DNA from: Comamonadaceae bacterium OTU4NAUVB1
Lineage (GTDB): Bacteria > Pseudomonadota > Gammaproteobacteria > Burkholderiales > Burkholderiaceae_C
Length of the DNA stretch: 64,000 bases
NCBI GenBank assembly: GCA_024372625.1
Contig: CP099605.1
Span: 496,001 to 560,000 of the forward strand
Reading direction: 5' to 3'
The notes beneath the pieces were generated by a model. It saw only the letters and a list, made by a program, of their open reading frames with translations. It was not told the origin of the DNA and ran no database searches. Numbering within the stretch: position 1 is the first letter of the stretch; each line of letters opens with the position of its first letter. This document shows positions 22,190-32,681 of the stretch, piece by piece. A program made the position numbers and the translations under genes.

Positions 22190-22255
22190 TGCAGTTGCGG
22201 GCCCGGACGACCATAACAGCGCCCCGGCGCGGGGTGCTGTTGCGGTCGACGCAAC
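22190..22255. promoter_or_regulatory. Candidate MocR operator: direct repeats and dyad
   Basis: Two direct repeats, TGCAGTTGCGG (22190-22200) and TGCTGTTGCGG (22235-22245), lie 45 bp apart between the MocR gene and the divergent DUF2917 gene. The second also starts a perfect dyad, GTTGCG-GTCGA-CGCAAC (22239-22255). MocR factors typically bind paired direct repeats in such intergenic regions. The assignment is by position and pattern only. Confidence 0.4.
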
Positions 22256-22332
22256 GCCCGGGTGTGCCTGTTTTCCGGGCGGCGTCCGGCCTACGCTGGA
22301 GGCCCGTCCCCCGACCCTTCCAGGAGCCGACC

Positions 22333-22713
22333 ATGCGTGCGCGACCCGATGCCTTCCCCCCTTCCGGTGATTCCGGTGCCTGCGCCGCGTCCGGCACCGC
22401 CGATGTCCGGCTCGACGCCGGCCGGACCCTGCGCCTGCCGGTGGTGGCCGGCACCGTGCTGGTGGCCCGCGCCGGCCGGCTGCGGGTCGCCGGGCCGTCG
22501 CGCTGGCTGGCCGAGCGGATGGTCGTGGTGGAGCAGGACCTGGCCGAGGGTCAGGCCCACGTCGTGGATGGCGCGGGCTGGGTGGAGGTCAGCGCCGTCG
22601 GCGCGGCGCACGCGTGGCTGCGCCGCATCGACCCCGCACCGGCGACGGGACCCGCGTGGACGTGGCCGCGGTTCCTGGCGCCCCGCCGGGCCGGGTCCGC
22701 GGCGGCGCGCTGA
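22333..22713 (+). CDS. DUF2917 domain-containing protein (paralogue 1)
   Basis: A 126-residue cytosolic protein with no signal peptide. The core ([43 protein letters not shown]) follows the DUF2917 pattern, a small beta-rich, cupin-like fold of unknown function common in Burkholderiales. AGGAG lies 6 nt before the ATG. It is divergent from the MocR regulator. A second, distant DUF2917 gene at 32334 sits in the same arrangement with a LysR regulator. Confidence 0.72.
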   Translation: MRARPDAFPPSGDSGACAASGTADVRLDAGRTLRLPVVAGTVLVARAGRLRVAGPSRWLAERMVVVEQDLAEGQAHVVDGAGWVEVSAVGAAHAWLRRIDPAPATGPAWTWPRFLAPRRAGSAAAR

Positions 22714-22729
22714 GGCCGTCCGGCGCGGC

Positions 22730-24111
<1,382 letters not shown>

Positions 24112-24115
<4 letters not shown>

Positions 24116-24966
24116 TCGCCGTCTCCCGCGCCGGCGCCGTCGCTCCCGCCGTCCGGGCCGTCGTGGCCGCCCGCGTGGCCGGGGCCGGGATCGCCGCCCG
24201 GCGAAGCCGCCGCGCCTTCCGTACCGCCCGTGCCGGGTCGCCGCAGCAGGTCGCGCGCGTTCACCAGCCACTCGAAGACCGCGCGCGTCGAGTCCAGCCG
24301 GTGCAGCGCCTGCGTCGGCCCCGGTCCCACCTTCACCGCGATGCCCCCGCGCGGCTGCACAACGGCGAAGCCGGTCTCGTCGGTGGTGTCGTCGCCCGCG
24401 AACACCGGCACGCGGCCGGCGAAGGGCGCCTCCCGCATGAAGGCGTCGATGGCGATGCCCTTGTTGACGCCCGAGGGCTTGACCTCGAAGACGAACTTGC
24501 CGTGCAGCAGCTCGAACTGCGGCTGGCCCTCGATCGCGGCGGTCATCGCGGCGCGGCAGACGGCCTCGCAGTCGGGTGCCTGGCGGTAGTGCAGGGCGAT
24601 GGCCGCGTGCTTGCGCTCGACCAGCAGCCCGGGGTGTTCGCCCGCGACGCGGTTGGCGGCGTCGAGGACGCCGTGCAGGTCGGGCGTGGAGCGTTCCTGG
24701 ATGCGGCCCTCGGCGTCGCGACGCTGCACGCCGTGCTCGCCGGCGGCGGGCAGGCGCAGGGGCGCGAGGAAGCGGTCGACGGCGTCGATCTGCCGCCCCG
24801 TGACGATCGCCAGCGCGCCACCGAGCAGTTCGTGCAGGTCGGTCAGCAAGGCGACGAGGGCGGGCGGCACCTCGATGGCCTCGGGCGTCTCCGCCAGGGC
24901 GACCAGGGTGCCGTCGAAGTCGAGGAACAGGGCGGCGTCGGGGGTGAGGCGGGGAGGGGTCTGCAT
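24112..24966 (-). CDS. otsB: Trehalose-6-phosphate phosphatase (OtsB)
   Basis: HAD-superfamily phosphatase converting trehalose-6-phosphate to trehalose. It has 284 residues. The nucleophile motif is DFDGTLV (about residue 16), with IVTGRQID and the metal motif GDDTTDE (about 198). NKGIAIDAFM is the conserved Lys-containing segment. The last 35 residues are Gly/Pro/Asp-rich and probably disordered. The gene comes 71 nt after cca on the same strand and overlaps otsA. Confidence 0.95.
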
Positions 24967-25037
24967 CGTCGGATGAACTTAGCAGACGGGGAGCCGGACG
25001 GGAGTCGGCCGATGCCGCAAGCCGGTTCGGCCCGGCG

Positions 25038-26327
25038 TCAGTCCGGCGGCGCCGTCGTGCCCAGCGCCGCCGCCACGGCCGCGACGCGCGCGCGCGTCAC
25101 GGCCTCGCCGATCTTCGGGCCCTTGGCGCCCCAGCGCAGCGCCGCCTCGACGGCCGGGCGCGTGTCGGTGGCCAGCGCCACCGCCAGCATCGCTGCGAGC
25201 CGCGCGCGCTGGGGATAGGGACGCGCCTCGAGGCCGAGCCGTCCGCGCGCGTCGCATTCGCAGGCCAGCAGCACCTCGTCGAAGCACCGGGGCTTGCGCA
25301 GCGCGTCGCAGCGCTCGAACAGCCGCACCAGCGCGGCCGCGCCCAGTTCCGCGCTGCGGTGGATGTTGCCGTGCTCGCGCGCCACCACGTCGGCCAGCTC
25401 GCGCAGTTCGACCGGCACGCGCCAGCGCTCGCACAGCGGGCGCAGCAGCCGGGCGCTGCGCTGTTCGTGGCCGATGTGGCGCGGCAGCACGTCGGCGGGC
25501 GTGTCGCCCTTGCCCAGGTCGTGGGTCAGGCAGGCGAAACGCACGCCCAGCGGCGCCGCCAGCCGCGCGGCCATGTCCAGCACCATCATCAGGTGGACGC
25601 CGGTGTCGACCTCCGGGTGGTGCGCGGCGGTCTGCGGCACGCCCCACAGCCGGTCGACCTCGGGCAGGAGCACGGCCAGCGCACCGCACGCGCGCAGGAC
25701 CTCGAACATGCGCGACGGACGGCGCTCCATGAGGCCGCGCGCGAGTTCCTGCCAGACGCGCTCGGGCACCAGCGCGTCGGCCTCGCCGGCGGCCACCATC
25801 CCGCGCATCAGCGCCATGGTCTCGGGCGCGACCTGGAAGTCGTCGAAGCGCGCGGCGAAGCGGGCTACGCGCAGGATGCGCACCGGGTCCTCGCGGAAGG
25901 CGTCGGTGACGTGGCGCAGCACGCGCTCGCGCAGGTCGCGCTGGCCGCCGTGGGGGTCCACCAGCAGCGCCGGGTCGGGCCACGGCGCGGCCGGCGTCTC
26001 GCCGGGCGCCGGCACCCGCTCGGCCGGCAGGGCGATGGCGTTGACGGTGAGGTCGCGCCGCGCCAGGTCCTGCTCGAGCGTCACGTCCGGCGCGGCGTGG
26101 ACGACGAAGCCGCGATAGCCCGGCGCGCTCTTGCGCTCGGTGCGCGCGAGCGCGTGCTCCTCGCGCGTCTCGGGATGCAGGAACACGGGAAAGTCGCGGC
26201 CCACGGGCAGGAAGCCCGACTCGGCCATGCGCTCGGGCGTGGCGCCCACCACGACCCAGTCGCGATCGCCGCCGGGCCGGCCGAGCAGGGCATCGCGGAT
26301 CGCGCCGCCGACGAGGTAGGTCTTCAT
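25038..26327 (-). CDS. cca: Multifunctional CCA-adding tRNA nucleotidyltransferase
   Basis: Adds or repairs the 3' CCA of tRNAs. It has 429 residues. The N-terminal nucleotidyltransferase shows [12 protein letters not shown] and the catalytic DRDW Asp pair; [10 protein letters not shown] and [17 protein letters not shown] are class II hallmarks. A C-terminal HD domain ([23 protein letters not shown]) indicates the proteobacterial form with 2',3'-cyclic phosphodiesterase and phosphatase activity. The ATG at 26327 gives the conserved start MKTYLVGGA. Confidence 0.96.
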   Translation of the reverse strand: MKTYLVGGAIRDALLGRPGGDRDWVVVGATPERMAESGFLPVGRDFPVFLHPETREEHALARTERKSAPGYRGFVVHAAPDVTLEQDLARRDLTVNAIALPAERVPAPGETPAAPWPDPALLVDPHGGQRDLRERVLRHVTDAFREDPVRILRVARFAARFDDFQVAPETMALMRGMVAAGEADALVPERVWQELARGLMERRPSRMFEVLRACGALAVLLPEVDRLWGVPQTAAHHPEVDTGVHLMMVLDMAARLAAPLGVRFACLTHDLGKGDTPADVLPRHIGHEQRSARLLRPLCERWRVPVELRELADVVAREHGNIHRSAELGAAALVRLFERCDALRKPRCFDEVLLACECDARGRLGLEARPYPQRARLAAMLAVALATDTRPAVEAALRWGAKGPKIGEAVTRARVAAVAAALGTTAPPD

Positions 26328-26452
26328 GCGGGCGAGTTTAGGGATTGTCCGGAGCACCGGAAAAGAACGACCGTTCGAAAATCCGCGTCCTGTCGTTCCG
26401 CCCTCCCTTCCGTGCGCCTGTCGCACCTGCTTCCTTCCCTCCGATCCACACC

Positions 26453-27175
26453 ATGAAGAAATCACTCTGCACACTGGCCGTTCTCACCCTGGGCGCGTCC
26501 GGCGCCATGGCCCAGCAGGCTGGCGACTGGGTCGTCGGCACCGGCTGGCTGCATTTCGCGCCGCAGGATTCCAGCAAGCCCCTGACCTTCACGTCCCCGG
26601 TGCGCGCCGAGATCCCGGGCTCGGGTTCGGGCGTGGACAGCGCCAGCACGCTGGGGCTGAGCGCCATCTACTTCGCCGACAGCAACTGGGCGGTCGAAGG
26701 CGTGCTGGGCGTGCCGCCGAAGTTCAAGCTCCAGGGCGAAGGCACGCTCGCGCGCCTGGGCGAGATCGGCCAGGCCAGGCAGTGGAGCCCGACCGTGCTG
26801 GGCAAGTACTACTTCGGCAACGGCGCCGACCCGATCCGCCTGTCCCTGGGACTGGGCGCCACCTACGTCTGGTACAGCGACGTCAACCTCTCCGACGGCC
26901 TGCAGAACGCCGTGGGCGGCCAGTTGCGCCGCCCCCCGGGGACGTCGGGCACGACGGCCAAGCTCGACAAGTCCTTCGCGCCGGTCTTCAACGCCGGCGT
27001 GTCCTGGCAGCTCGACCGCCACTGGGGCGTGTCGCTGTCGGTGTCCTACATCCCGCTGAAGACGACGGCGACGCTGACCACGCGCGCGGCCAACGGCGCG
27101 ACCATCGGCACCAGCGAGGCGCGCCTCAAGCTCGACCCGATCGTCACCTACGCCGCGGTGACCTACCGCTTCTGA
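26453..27175 (+). CDS. OmpW family outer-membrane protein
   Basis: A 240-residue eight-stranded beta-barrel. The signal peptide ends at GAMAQ. Family features are [16 protein letters not shown] at the N-terminus, [40 protein letters not shown] and the terminal Phe of the C-terminal strand (VTYRF) recognised by the BAM machinery. OmpW proteins pass small hydrophobic molecules. The start at 26453 gives the short MKK signal start. Confidence 0.93.
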   Translation: MKKSLCTLAVLTLGASGAMAQQAGDWVVGTGWLHFAPQDSSKPLTFTSPVRAEIPGSGSGVDSASTLGLSAIYFADSNWAVEGVLGVPPKFKLQGEGTLARLGEIGQARQWSPTVLGKYYFGNGADPIRLSLGLGATYVWYSDVNLSDGLQNAVGGQLRRPPGTSGTTAKLDKSFAPVFNAGVSWQLDRHWGVSLSVSYIPLKTTATLTTRAANGATIGTSEARLKLDPIVTYAAVTYRF

Positions 27176-27200
27176 GCGTCCGCAAACGCGGCCGGCGCCC

Positions 27201-27884
27201 TCAGGGCGCCGCGCGGTAGGGCTCGTCGAAGTCGACGAAGTCGTGCTCGGCCAGGGCGTCGTCTATCCAGGCGCGCACGCCCGGCAGCGCCAGCACCCGC
27301 TCGACGTAGGCCGCCACGTCCGGTGGCACCGGCAGGGCGTAGGTCGTGATCCGGGTGGCGACCGGCGCGTAGTAGGCGTCGACGATGCCGAAGTCGCCGA
27401 ACAGCATCGGACCGCCGTGCGCGGCCAGCAACCCGCTCCACATGCCCGTGATGCGTGCCAGGTCGGCACGCACGCCGGGCTGGTCGCGCATCACGATGCG
27501 GCCCTGCGTCGACAGATCGGCCTCGATGTTCATGCCGCAATGCGCGCGCAGTGCGCGAAAACCCGCGTGCATCTCCGCGCACAGGGCACGGGCCTGGGCG
27601 CGCCGCGCGCGGTCGGCCGGCCACAGGGCGAGCCCGGGATGCGTCTCGGCCAGGTACTCGCAGATCGCCAGCGTGTCGGCCACGGCGAGGCCGTCGTCGA
27701 CCAGCACGGGCACGGTGCCCGCCGGGTTGAGCGGGTCGACCACGCGGCGGAACGCCGAGCCGGGGGCGAACGAGTCGAAGCGCACCCGCACCTCCTCGAA
27801 CGCGATGCCGGCCTGCTTCATCAGCACCCACGGGCGCATCGACCAGGAAGAGTAGTTCTTGTTGCCGATGTAGAGCTGGCGCAT
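27201..27884 (-). CDS. Glutathione S-transferase family protein
   Basis: A 227-residue protein with an N-terminal thioredoxin-fold domain (MRQLYIGNKNYSSWSMRPW, where a Ser of SSWS is the likely glutathione-activating residue; cis-Pro in GTVPVLVDDG; ADTLAICEYLAE) and an all-helical C-terminal domain. Substrate unknown. Two direct repeats, TCGATTGATG, lie about 90-120 nt upstream and may be part of its control region. It converges with ompW (25 nt apart). Confidence 0.92.
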   Translation of the reverse strand: MRQLYIGNKNYSSWSMRPWVLMKQAGIAFEEVRVRFDSFAPGSAFRRVVDPLNPAGTVPVLVDDGLAVADTLAICEYLAETHPGLALWPADRARRAQARALCAEMHAGFRALRAHCGMNIEADLSTQGRIVMRDQPGVRADLARITGMWSGLLAAHGGPMLFGDFGIVDAYYAPVATRITTYALPVPPDVAAYVERVLALPGVRAWIDDALAEHDFVDFDEPYRAAP

Positions 27885-27971
27885 GGCGGGAAAGTCTCCG
27901 GGCGGGTGGATCGGGTGCCGCGATCGGCATCGATCGGGACGGCCACCCGGATGCTAGCGAAGCGGCGCGGA

Positions 27972-28003
27972 TCGATTGATGCCGAAGCCCGCGTCGATTG
28001 ATG
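27972..28003. repeat. Direct repeat TCGATTGATG, 22-bp period
   Basis: Two exact 10-bp copies start at 27972 and 27994, a spacing of two helical turns, in the gap between the GST and MgtC-type genes. This fits a paired binding site for a dimeric regulator upstream of the GST gene. No regulator can be named. Confidence 0.5.
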
Positions 28004-28034
28004 AGCGATGCGCCCGCCGGGTGGCCCGGCGCGT

Positions 28035-28562
28035 TCAGCGCTGCGGCGGCGTCCTCGGCTTGTCCCCGGGGTCGCCCAGCGCGCGCTCGACCAGGCCGAC
28101 CAGGCGCGGCATCAGCCCCAGCACCGCCAGCGCCAGCAGGGTGCTGAACAGGGCCATCATCTCGCGGCCCAGCCCGCAGGCCATCCCGATGGCGGCGGTC
28201 GTCCACAGGCCGGCCGCGCTGGTCAGGCCCTGGACCTGCTGTTCCTCGCGCCCGCTCTTGAGGATGGTGCCCGCGCACAGGAAACCGACGCCCGCGATCA
28301 GTCCCTGGATCACCCGGCTCATGTCGGCCGCGACGATGCCGCTGCTCTGGGGCACCAGCACGAACAGCGCCGACCCGATGGCCACCAGCATGTGCGTGCG
28401 GATGCCGGCGGCCTTGCCGCGCTGCTCGCGCTCGAAGCCCAGCGCGAAGCCGAGCAGGGCCGCGAGCCCGAGGCGCACCACGATGCGGGTGATCTGGGCC
28501 ACGTCGCCGAAGTCGGAGAACTCGGCCGCGACGGTGTCGCCGACCTCGTCGAGCCAGCGCAT
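28035..28562 (-). CDS. MgtC/SapB family inner-membrane protein
   Basis: A 175-residue membrane protein with about five hydrophobic segments. The conserved MgtC block is clear: LGFALGFEREQRGKAAGIRT, MLVAIGSALFVLV, VIQGLIAGVGFLCAGTIL and VQGLTSAAGLWTTAAIG. Family members affect magnesium homeostasis and ATP-synthase activity. The start lies 2 nt after the lytic transglycosylase stop, so the two genes are likely co-transcribed. Confidence 0.93.
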   Translation of the reverse strand: MRWLDEVGDTVAAEFSDFGDVAQITRIVVRLGLAALLGFALGFEREQRGKAAGIRTHMLVAIGSALFVLVPQSSGIVAADMSRVIQGLIAGVGFLCAGTILKSGREEQQVQGLTSAAGLWTTAAIGMACGLGREMMALFSTLLALAVLGLMPRLVGLVERALGDPGDKPRTPPQR

Positions 28563-28564
28563 CG

Positions 28565-30574
28565 TCAGGGCAGGTCGCGGTTGGGCTCGGGTTCGCGCGC
28601 GTCGCGCGGGCCGACCCGCCCGAGCCGCGCGCGCAGCGACTGCGGCTGGCCAGTGATGAGCGCGGCGTAGTTGGTGGTGTTGGCCAGCACCTTCTTCACG
28701 TAGTCGCGGGTCTCGGAGAACGGCACGTTCTCGGCCCAGATGGCGGCATCCATGACCGGACCGTTGCGCCAGGCGCGCGGGCGGCCCGGGCCGGCGTTGT
28801 AGGCGGCCGCGGCGAGCGCCATGGAGCCGTCGAAGTCGTCCAGCGCCAGCTTGAGGTAGCTGGTGCCGATCGTGATGTTGGTCTCGCGGTCGTTGATCTG
28901 GTTGGGCGTGAAGCCCGCGAGGCCGATCTTGTTGGCCGTCCAGCGCGCCGTCGCCGGCATCACCTGCATCAGCCCGGAGGCGCCGACGCCCGAGCGGGCG
29001 TCCATGATGAAGCGGCTCTCCTGGCGGATCAGGCCGTAGACGTACGCCGGGTCGAGGCCGATGTCGCGGCTCTTGCGCAGCACCGTGTCGCGAAAGGGCA
29101 TCGGAAAGCGCTGCTGGACGTCGATGACGTCGCGGGTGCGCTCGCTGGTGTTGATGCAGCGGTCCCAGACCTCGCGCTGGCAGGCCAGGTCGGCGGCCGC
29201 GAGCAGTTCGCGGTCGCCCAGGCCGCCCTTGTCGTGCAGGCTGGTGGCGTAGTTCCACTCGCGCACGCCATCGGCGCGCAGGCCGATCGAGATCGCGTAG
29301 AGGCCGCGCGCGAGCGCCGGGTTGGCGCGGGCGGCCTGGCGCTCCTCGGCCGTGAGCGGCGCCGGGCGCGGGGCCGCGACGATGGGCCGGCCCAGGTCCT
29401 CCTGCGCCAGCATCTCGTAGAAGCCGCGCGTGCCGGCGATGCCTTCGAGCAGGACGCGGGCCTGGGCGCGCCGCTCGTCGCCGCCCAGGGCGTCGAGCGC
29501 GCGGGCGTGCCAGTAGACCCAGGTCGGGTCCTGGCGGGCGCTTTCGCCCATCGCCGCGACGGCGGCCTGGACGTCCTTCCACTGGCCGGCGCGCAGGGCG
29601 GCGCGCACTTTCCAGCCGAGCATGTCGTCGGACAGGTCGGCGTTCTTCGTGACGTTGGCGTAGTAGGTGTTGGCCAGCGGCGACAGCTTGGTCGCGGCCT
29701 GCCGCCCGATGGCGCCCCAGACCCAGTTGCGCTCCTCCGGCTTGAGCATCAGGCCCCACTTGCCGTCGAGCAGCCCGGCGGCCGTGTCGGCATCGGCGAT
29801 GGCGACCTTGATCAGCGCCAGCACCACCATCTCCTTGCGTTCGGTCGAGGCGGCCATGACGGCGCCGGCGAGGAACTTGCCCGCGCTGGCGTTGACCTGC
29901 GCGAAGGTCGCGAGCGCCTCGGGCGCGACCAGCGCGATGGCGTCGCGCGCGGCCTGCGGCCGGTTGGCCTCGATGGCCAGGCGCGCCTTCTTCCAGACGT
30001 CCTCCGGGGCGATCAGGCGCGCGGCGACGAGGCGGTCGGCGGCCGTGAGGCAGCCGTCCTCGGCCTCGCGCTGGCGCAGCCACAGGTCGCGCACCTCGTC
30101 GGCCTGGGCGCGGGTGCCGACGCCGGTCCTGAGCATGTCCACCAGGATCGCGTAGCAGCGCACCTGCGCGTCGTCGCGCATGCGGTAGAGCGGATGCATG
30201 CCGGCGAAACCGTCCCAGTCGCGGCGCTGGCCCAGCAGCAGCAGCCAGTCGTTGCGCAGCCGGTCCTCCTGGTAGGTCCCGGCGTAGCGCGAGAGGAAAT
30301 CCTGCACCTCGGGCGCGCCCGCCTCCTGCAGCCGCGCCTTCAGTTCCCAGTAGGCGGCCCAGGGTTCGAGCGCATGGCCGCGCGCCTGCGGCAGCAGCGC
30401 CGACAGGCGGGCCTTGTCGCCGCGCTGGAACGCCTGGCGCATCTGGAGGAGCGTGTCGTCGGAGGCGTCCTGGGCCCGGGCCGGCTGGAGCAGCGAGGCG
30501 AAGGCGAGGACGAGTGCGCCGGCCAGGGACAAGGGAGCGAGGCGCCGGGATGCCAGAATGCTTGGGAACTGCAT
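28565..30574 (-). CDS. Soluble lytic murein transglycosylase (Slt70-like)
   Basis: A 669-residue periplasmic enzyme cleaving peptidoglycan glycan strands to 1,6-anhydro products. A signal peptide ends at LQPARAQ. The long helical superhelix (about 30-480) is followed by the GEWL-like catalytic domain: the catalytic Glu in YGLIRQESRF, GASGLMQVMPATAR, and AYNAGPGR. The size matches Slt70-type enzymes. Its start codon is separated from that of the divergent 5-formyl-THF cyclo-ligase by only 9 nt. Confidence 0.94.
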   Translation of the reverse strand: MQFPSILASRRLAPLSLAGALVLAFASLLQPARAQDASDDTLLQMRQAFQRGDKARLSALLPQARGHALEPWAAYWELKARLQEAGAPEVQDFLSRYAGTYQEDRLRNDWLLLLGQRRDWDGFAGMHPLYRMRDDAQVRCYAILVDMLRTGVGTRAQADEVRDLWLRQREAEDGCLTAADRLVAARLIAPEDVWKKARLAIEANRPQAARDAIALVAPEALATFAQVNASAGKFLAGAVMAASTERKEMVVLALIKVAIADADTAAGLLDGKWGLMLKPEERNWVWGAIGRQAATKLSPLANTYYANVTKNADLSDDMLGWKVRAALRAGQWKDVQAAVAAMGESARQDPTWVYWHARALDALGGDERRAQARVLLEGIAGTRGFYEMLAQEDLGRPIVAAPRPAPLTAEERQAARANPALARGLYAISIGLRADGVREWNYATSLHDKGGLGDRELLAAADLACQREVWDRCINTSERTRDVIDVQQRFPMPFRDTVLRKSRDIGLDPAYVYGLIRQESRFIMDARSGVGASGLMQVMPATARWTANKIGLAGFTPNQINDRETNITIGTSYLKLALDDFDGSMALAAAAYNAGPGRPRAWRNGPVMDAAIWAENVPFSETRDYVKKVLANTTNYAALITGQPQSLRARLGRVGPRDAREPEPNRDLP

Positions 30575-30583
30575 CGGGGGATT

Positions 30584-31213
30584 ATGGACAAGGCACACGA
30601 TGGAAACGCACACGAGGGCCGCGCGCAGACCGCGGCCTTCCTCAAGTCTCAGTTGCGCGCGGCACTGATCGAACAGCGCCTGGGACTGCCCGACCGGGAG
30701 CGGCGCGCGGACCTGCTCCAGCGCGTGATGCGCATCTGGCTGGTCGGCCGGCCCGACACCGTGATCGGCGCCTACTGGCCGATCAAGGGCGAGTTCGATC
30801 CGCTGCCGGCGCTGCACCGCTGGAAGGAGGACGGCGAGCTGCTCGACGAGCCGCACCGTCGCCGCATCGGCCTGCCGGTGGTCGACCGCGTGAGCAAGAC
30901 GCTGAGCTTCCACTCGTGGTATCCGGGCTGTCCGATGGAGAACGACGCCTACGACATCCCCAAGCCCAAGGACACCGAGCTCATCGTGCCGACCCTGCTG
31001 TTCGTGCCCTGCCTGGGCTACAGCGCGGGCGGCTACCGGCTGGGCTACGGCGGCGGTTTCTACGACCGCACCCTGGCGGCGCTGTCGCCACGGCCGTTCA
31101 CGGTCGGCCTGGGTTTCACGCACGGCTTCCTCGACGAGTACGAGCCCGAGGCGCACGACCTGCCGCTGGACGCCATCCTCAACGACAACGGCGTCGTCTG
31201 GCCGGTGGGCTGA
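30584..31213 (+). CDS. 5-formyltetrahydrofolate cyclo-ligase
   Basis: ATP-dependent enzyme converting 5-formyl-THF to 5,10-methenyl-THF (5-FCL/YgfA family). It has 209 residues. Conserved parts are IGAYWPIKGEFDPLPAL, LVIVP-type segment ELIVPTLLFVPCLGYS and the phosphate-binding loop RLGYGGGFYDRTL. The first 18 residues are a variable polar extension before LKSQLRAALIEQR. GGGGGA lies just before the ATG, inside the 9-nt gap and the first bases of the divergent gene. No 6S RNA, which neighbours this gene in some bacteria, fits here. Confidence 0.93.
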   Translation: MDKAHDGNAHEGRAQTAAFLKSQLRAALIEQRLGLPDRERRADLLQRVMRIWLVGRPDTVIGAYWPIKGEFDPLPALHRWKEDGELLDEPHRRRIGLPVVDRVSKTLSFHSWYPGCPMENDAYDIPKPKDTELIVPTLLFVPCLGYSAGGYRLGYGGGFYDRTLAALSPRPFTVGLGFTHGFLDEYEPEAHDLPLDAILNDNGVVWPVG

Positions 31214-31219
31214 GCGGCC

Positions 31220-32203
31220 TCAGTCGAGGTCGTCGATCGTGTCGGGGTCGGGCACCTCGCCGATCGTCTCGCGCGTGACGCGGGCCTGTTCCTGCAGCCA
31301 TTCGCAGAAGGCCTTGATCTCCGGGCGCAGGGCGTTGCGCGGGCCCACCAGCAGCCAGTAGCCCATGGGCGAGTCCATGCGGTGGCGCGGCAGCACCTCG
31401 ACCAGGTCGCCGTTGGCCAGGCTCTCGGCGATGAGCGAACTGCGCGCGAGCACCAGGCCCTGGCCGGTCAGGGCCGCCTGCACCATCTGGTAGGCGTAGT
31501 TGAAGTAGAGCCAGCGCCTGGGCTGGGCGCGCGTCACGCCGTGGCGCTCGAACCAGCGCCGCCACGTCAGCCACTCGAGGTGCGTGCGGTGGGCGTCGCC
31601 GGCCTCGATCAGGGTGAAGGCGGCGAGGTCGGCGGGTTCCCGGATCGGCGGGCTGCTCTTGAGCAGCCAGGGACTCGCCAGCGGGGTGAGCGTCTCGCCG
31701 AACAGCCGCAGCGCGCCGGGGGGCATGTGCTCGCGCGGGCCGTAGCGCAGCGCGATGTCGACATCGGCGACGTCGAGGTCGACGGCCGCGTCGCTCGCGT
31801 CGATGCGGATGTCGATGCCGGGCTGCTCGCGCTGGAACGCCTCCAGGCGCGGGATCAGCCACATCGATGCGAACGAGGCGAAGGTGGTGAGCGAGACGCT
31901 CTGGCGGCCCGCGCTCTGGCGGATCTGGCGCACCGCGCCGTCGATGCGCGGCAGGGCCTGCTGCACCGCCAGCAGCAGCTGGGCACCCGCGGAGGTGAGT
32001 TCCACCGCCCGCGTGTGGCGCAGGAACAGGACGACGCCGACGTCCTCCTCGATGGCCTGGATCTGGCGGCTGACGGCGGACTGCGTGAGGGCCATCTCGT
32101 CGGCGGCGGCACGGAAGTTGAGGTGGCGCGCCACGGCCTCGAAGGCGCGCAGCTGGCCGGCGGCGATGGGGCGCGTGCGCAGGTGGGTCTGGGAGAACTG
32201 CAT
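31220..32203 (-). CDS. LysR family transcriptional regulator (GcvA-like)
   Basis: A 327-residue regulator. The N-terminal winged helix is LRAFEAVARHLNFRAAADEMALTQSAVSRQIQAIEEDVG; the rest is a periplasmic-binding-like effector domain (SFASMWLIPRLEAF, DIALRYGPRE) typical of the GcvA subgroup. It is divergent from a DUF2917 gene across a 130-nt gap with a dyad operator candidate, so it probably controls that gene and itself. The effector is unknown. Confidence 0.93.
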   Translation of the reverse strand: MQFSQTHLRTRPIAAGQLRAFEAVARHLNFRAAADEMALTQSAVSRQIQAIEEDVGVVLFLRHTRAVELTSAGAQLLLAVQQALPRIDGAVRQIRQSAGRQSVSLTTFASFASMWLIPRLEAFQREQPGIDIRIDASDAAVDLDVADVDIALRYGPREHMPPGALRLFGETLTPLASPWLLKSSPPIREPADLAAFTLIEAGDAHRTHLEWLTWRRWFERHGVTRAQPRRWLYFNYAYQMVQAALTGQGLVLARSSLIAESLANGDLVEVLPRHRMDSPMGYWLLVGPRNALRPEIKAFCEWLQEQARVTRETIGEVPDPDTIDDLD

Positions 32204-32241
32204 GGATGGATTGATGCGGGAATCGAATCAGTAGCGTAGGC

Positions 32242-32263
32242 CCAATTCATTGGACCGCCAATG
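32242..32263. promoter_or_regulatory. Candidate LysR-type operator
   Basis: Two overlapping dyads, CCAAT-TC-ATTGG (32242-32253) and CATTGG-ACCG-CCAATG (32248-32263), lie between the LysR gene and the divergent DUF2917 gene. The second is a perfect 6-bp inverted repeat. LysR regulators bind such interrupted dyads; the link is positional. Confidence 0.5.
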
Positions 32264-32333
32264 GGTCGGACGCGATCATTCATTCCCGAAGCGCGTCGAT
32301 GCGATGCCTTTCAAGCCACTTAGGAGTTCTCTC

Positions 32334-32681
32334 ATGTCCAGCGCCGTCCTCGTTTCCTCGTCGTCCGACTCGCCGGTGTCCCGGTCGCCGTCGCCGATGG
32401 CGTCCGGCGCGGCCGCGGCGCCACGCGCCGAAGCGCTGACGCTGGTTCCCGGCCAGGCGAAGAGCCTGCGGGCCGGGCGTGCCGGCGTGCTGCGGGTGAC
32501 CCGGGGCCGGCTCTGGGCGACGCGCGACGCGACGCGCCGCCGGGCCACGGAAGACCTCGTGCTGGGGCCGGGCGACACGCTGTCGCTGGAAGCCGGCGAG
32601 CGCGTCGTGATGGAAGCCTGGGACGGGCGGGGCGCCGACTGCGCCTGGACCGTGGCGTCGCCCGTGGCGCTCAGCCGCTGA
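32334..32681 (+). CDS. DUF2917 domain-containing protein (paralogue 2)
   Basis: A 115-residue protein. After a Ser/Ala-rich, probably unstructured N-terminus (about 1-30), the DUF2917 core follows: LVPGQAKSLRAGRAGVLRVT, GRLWATRDA, LVLGPGDTLSLEAGERVVME. Function unknown; the pattern is that of a small beta-sandwich or cupin-like fold. AGGAG 7 nt upstream supports this start over an in-frame ATG at 32304. It is divergent from a LysR regulator and its stop overlaps the convergent BLUF gene by 11 nt. Confidence 0.78.
   Translation: MSSAVLVSSSSDSPVSRSPSPMASGAAAAPRAEALTLVPGQAKSLRAGRAGVLRVTRGRLWATRDATRRRATEDLVLGPGDTLSLEAGERVVMEAWDGRGADCAWTVASPVALSR

Noticed and set aside
30575..30583. A possible 6S RNA next to the 5-formyl-THF cyclo-ligase gene, as in some bacteria
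   Set aside because: Only 9 nt separate the gene from the divergent transglycosylase, leaving no room.
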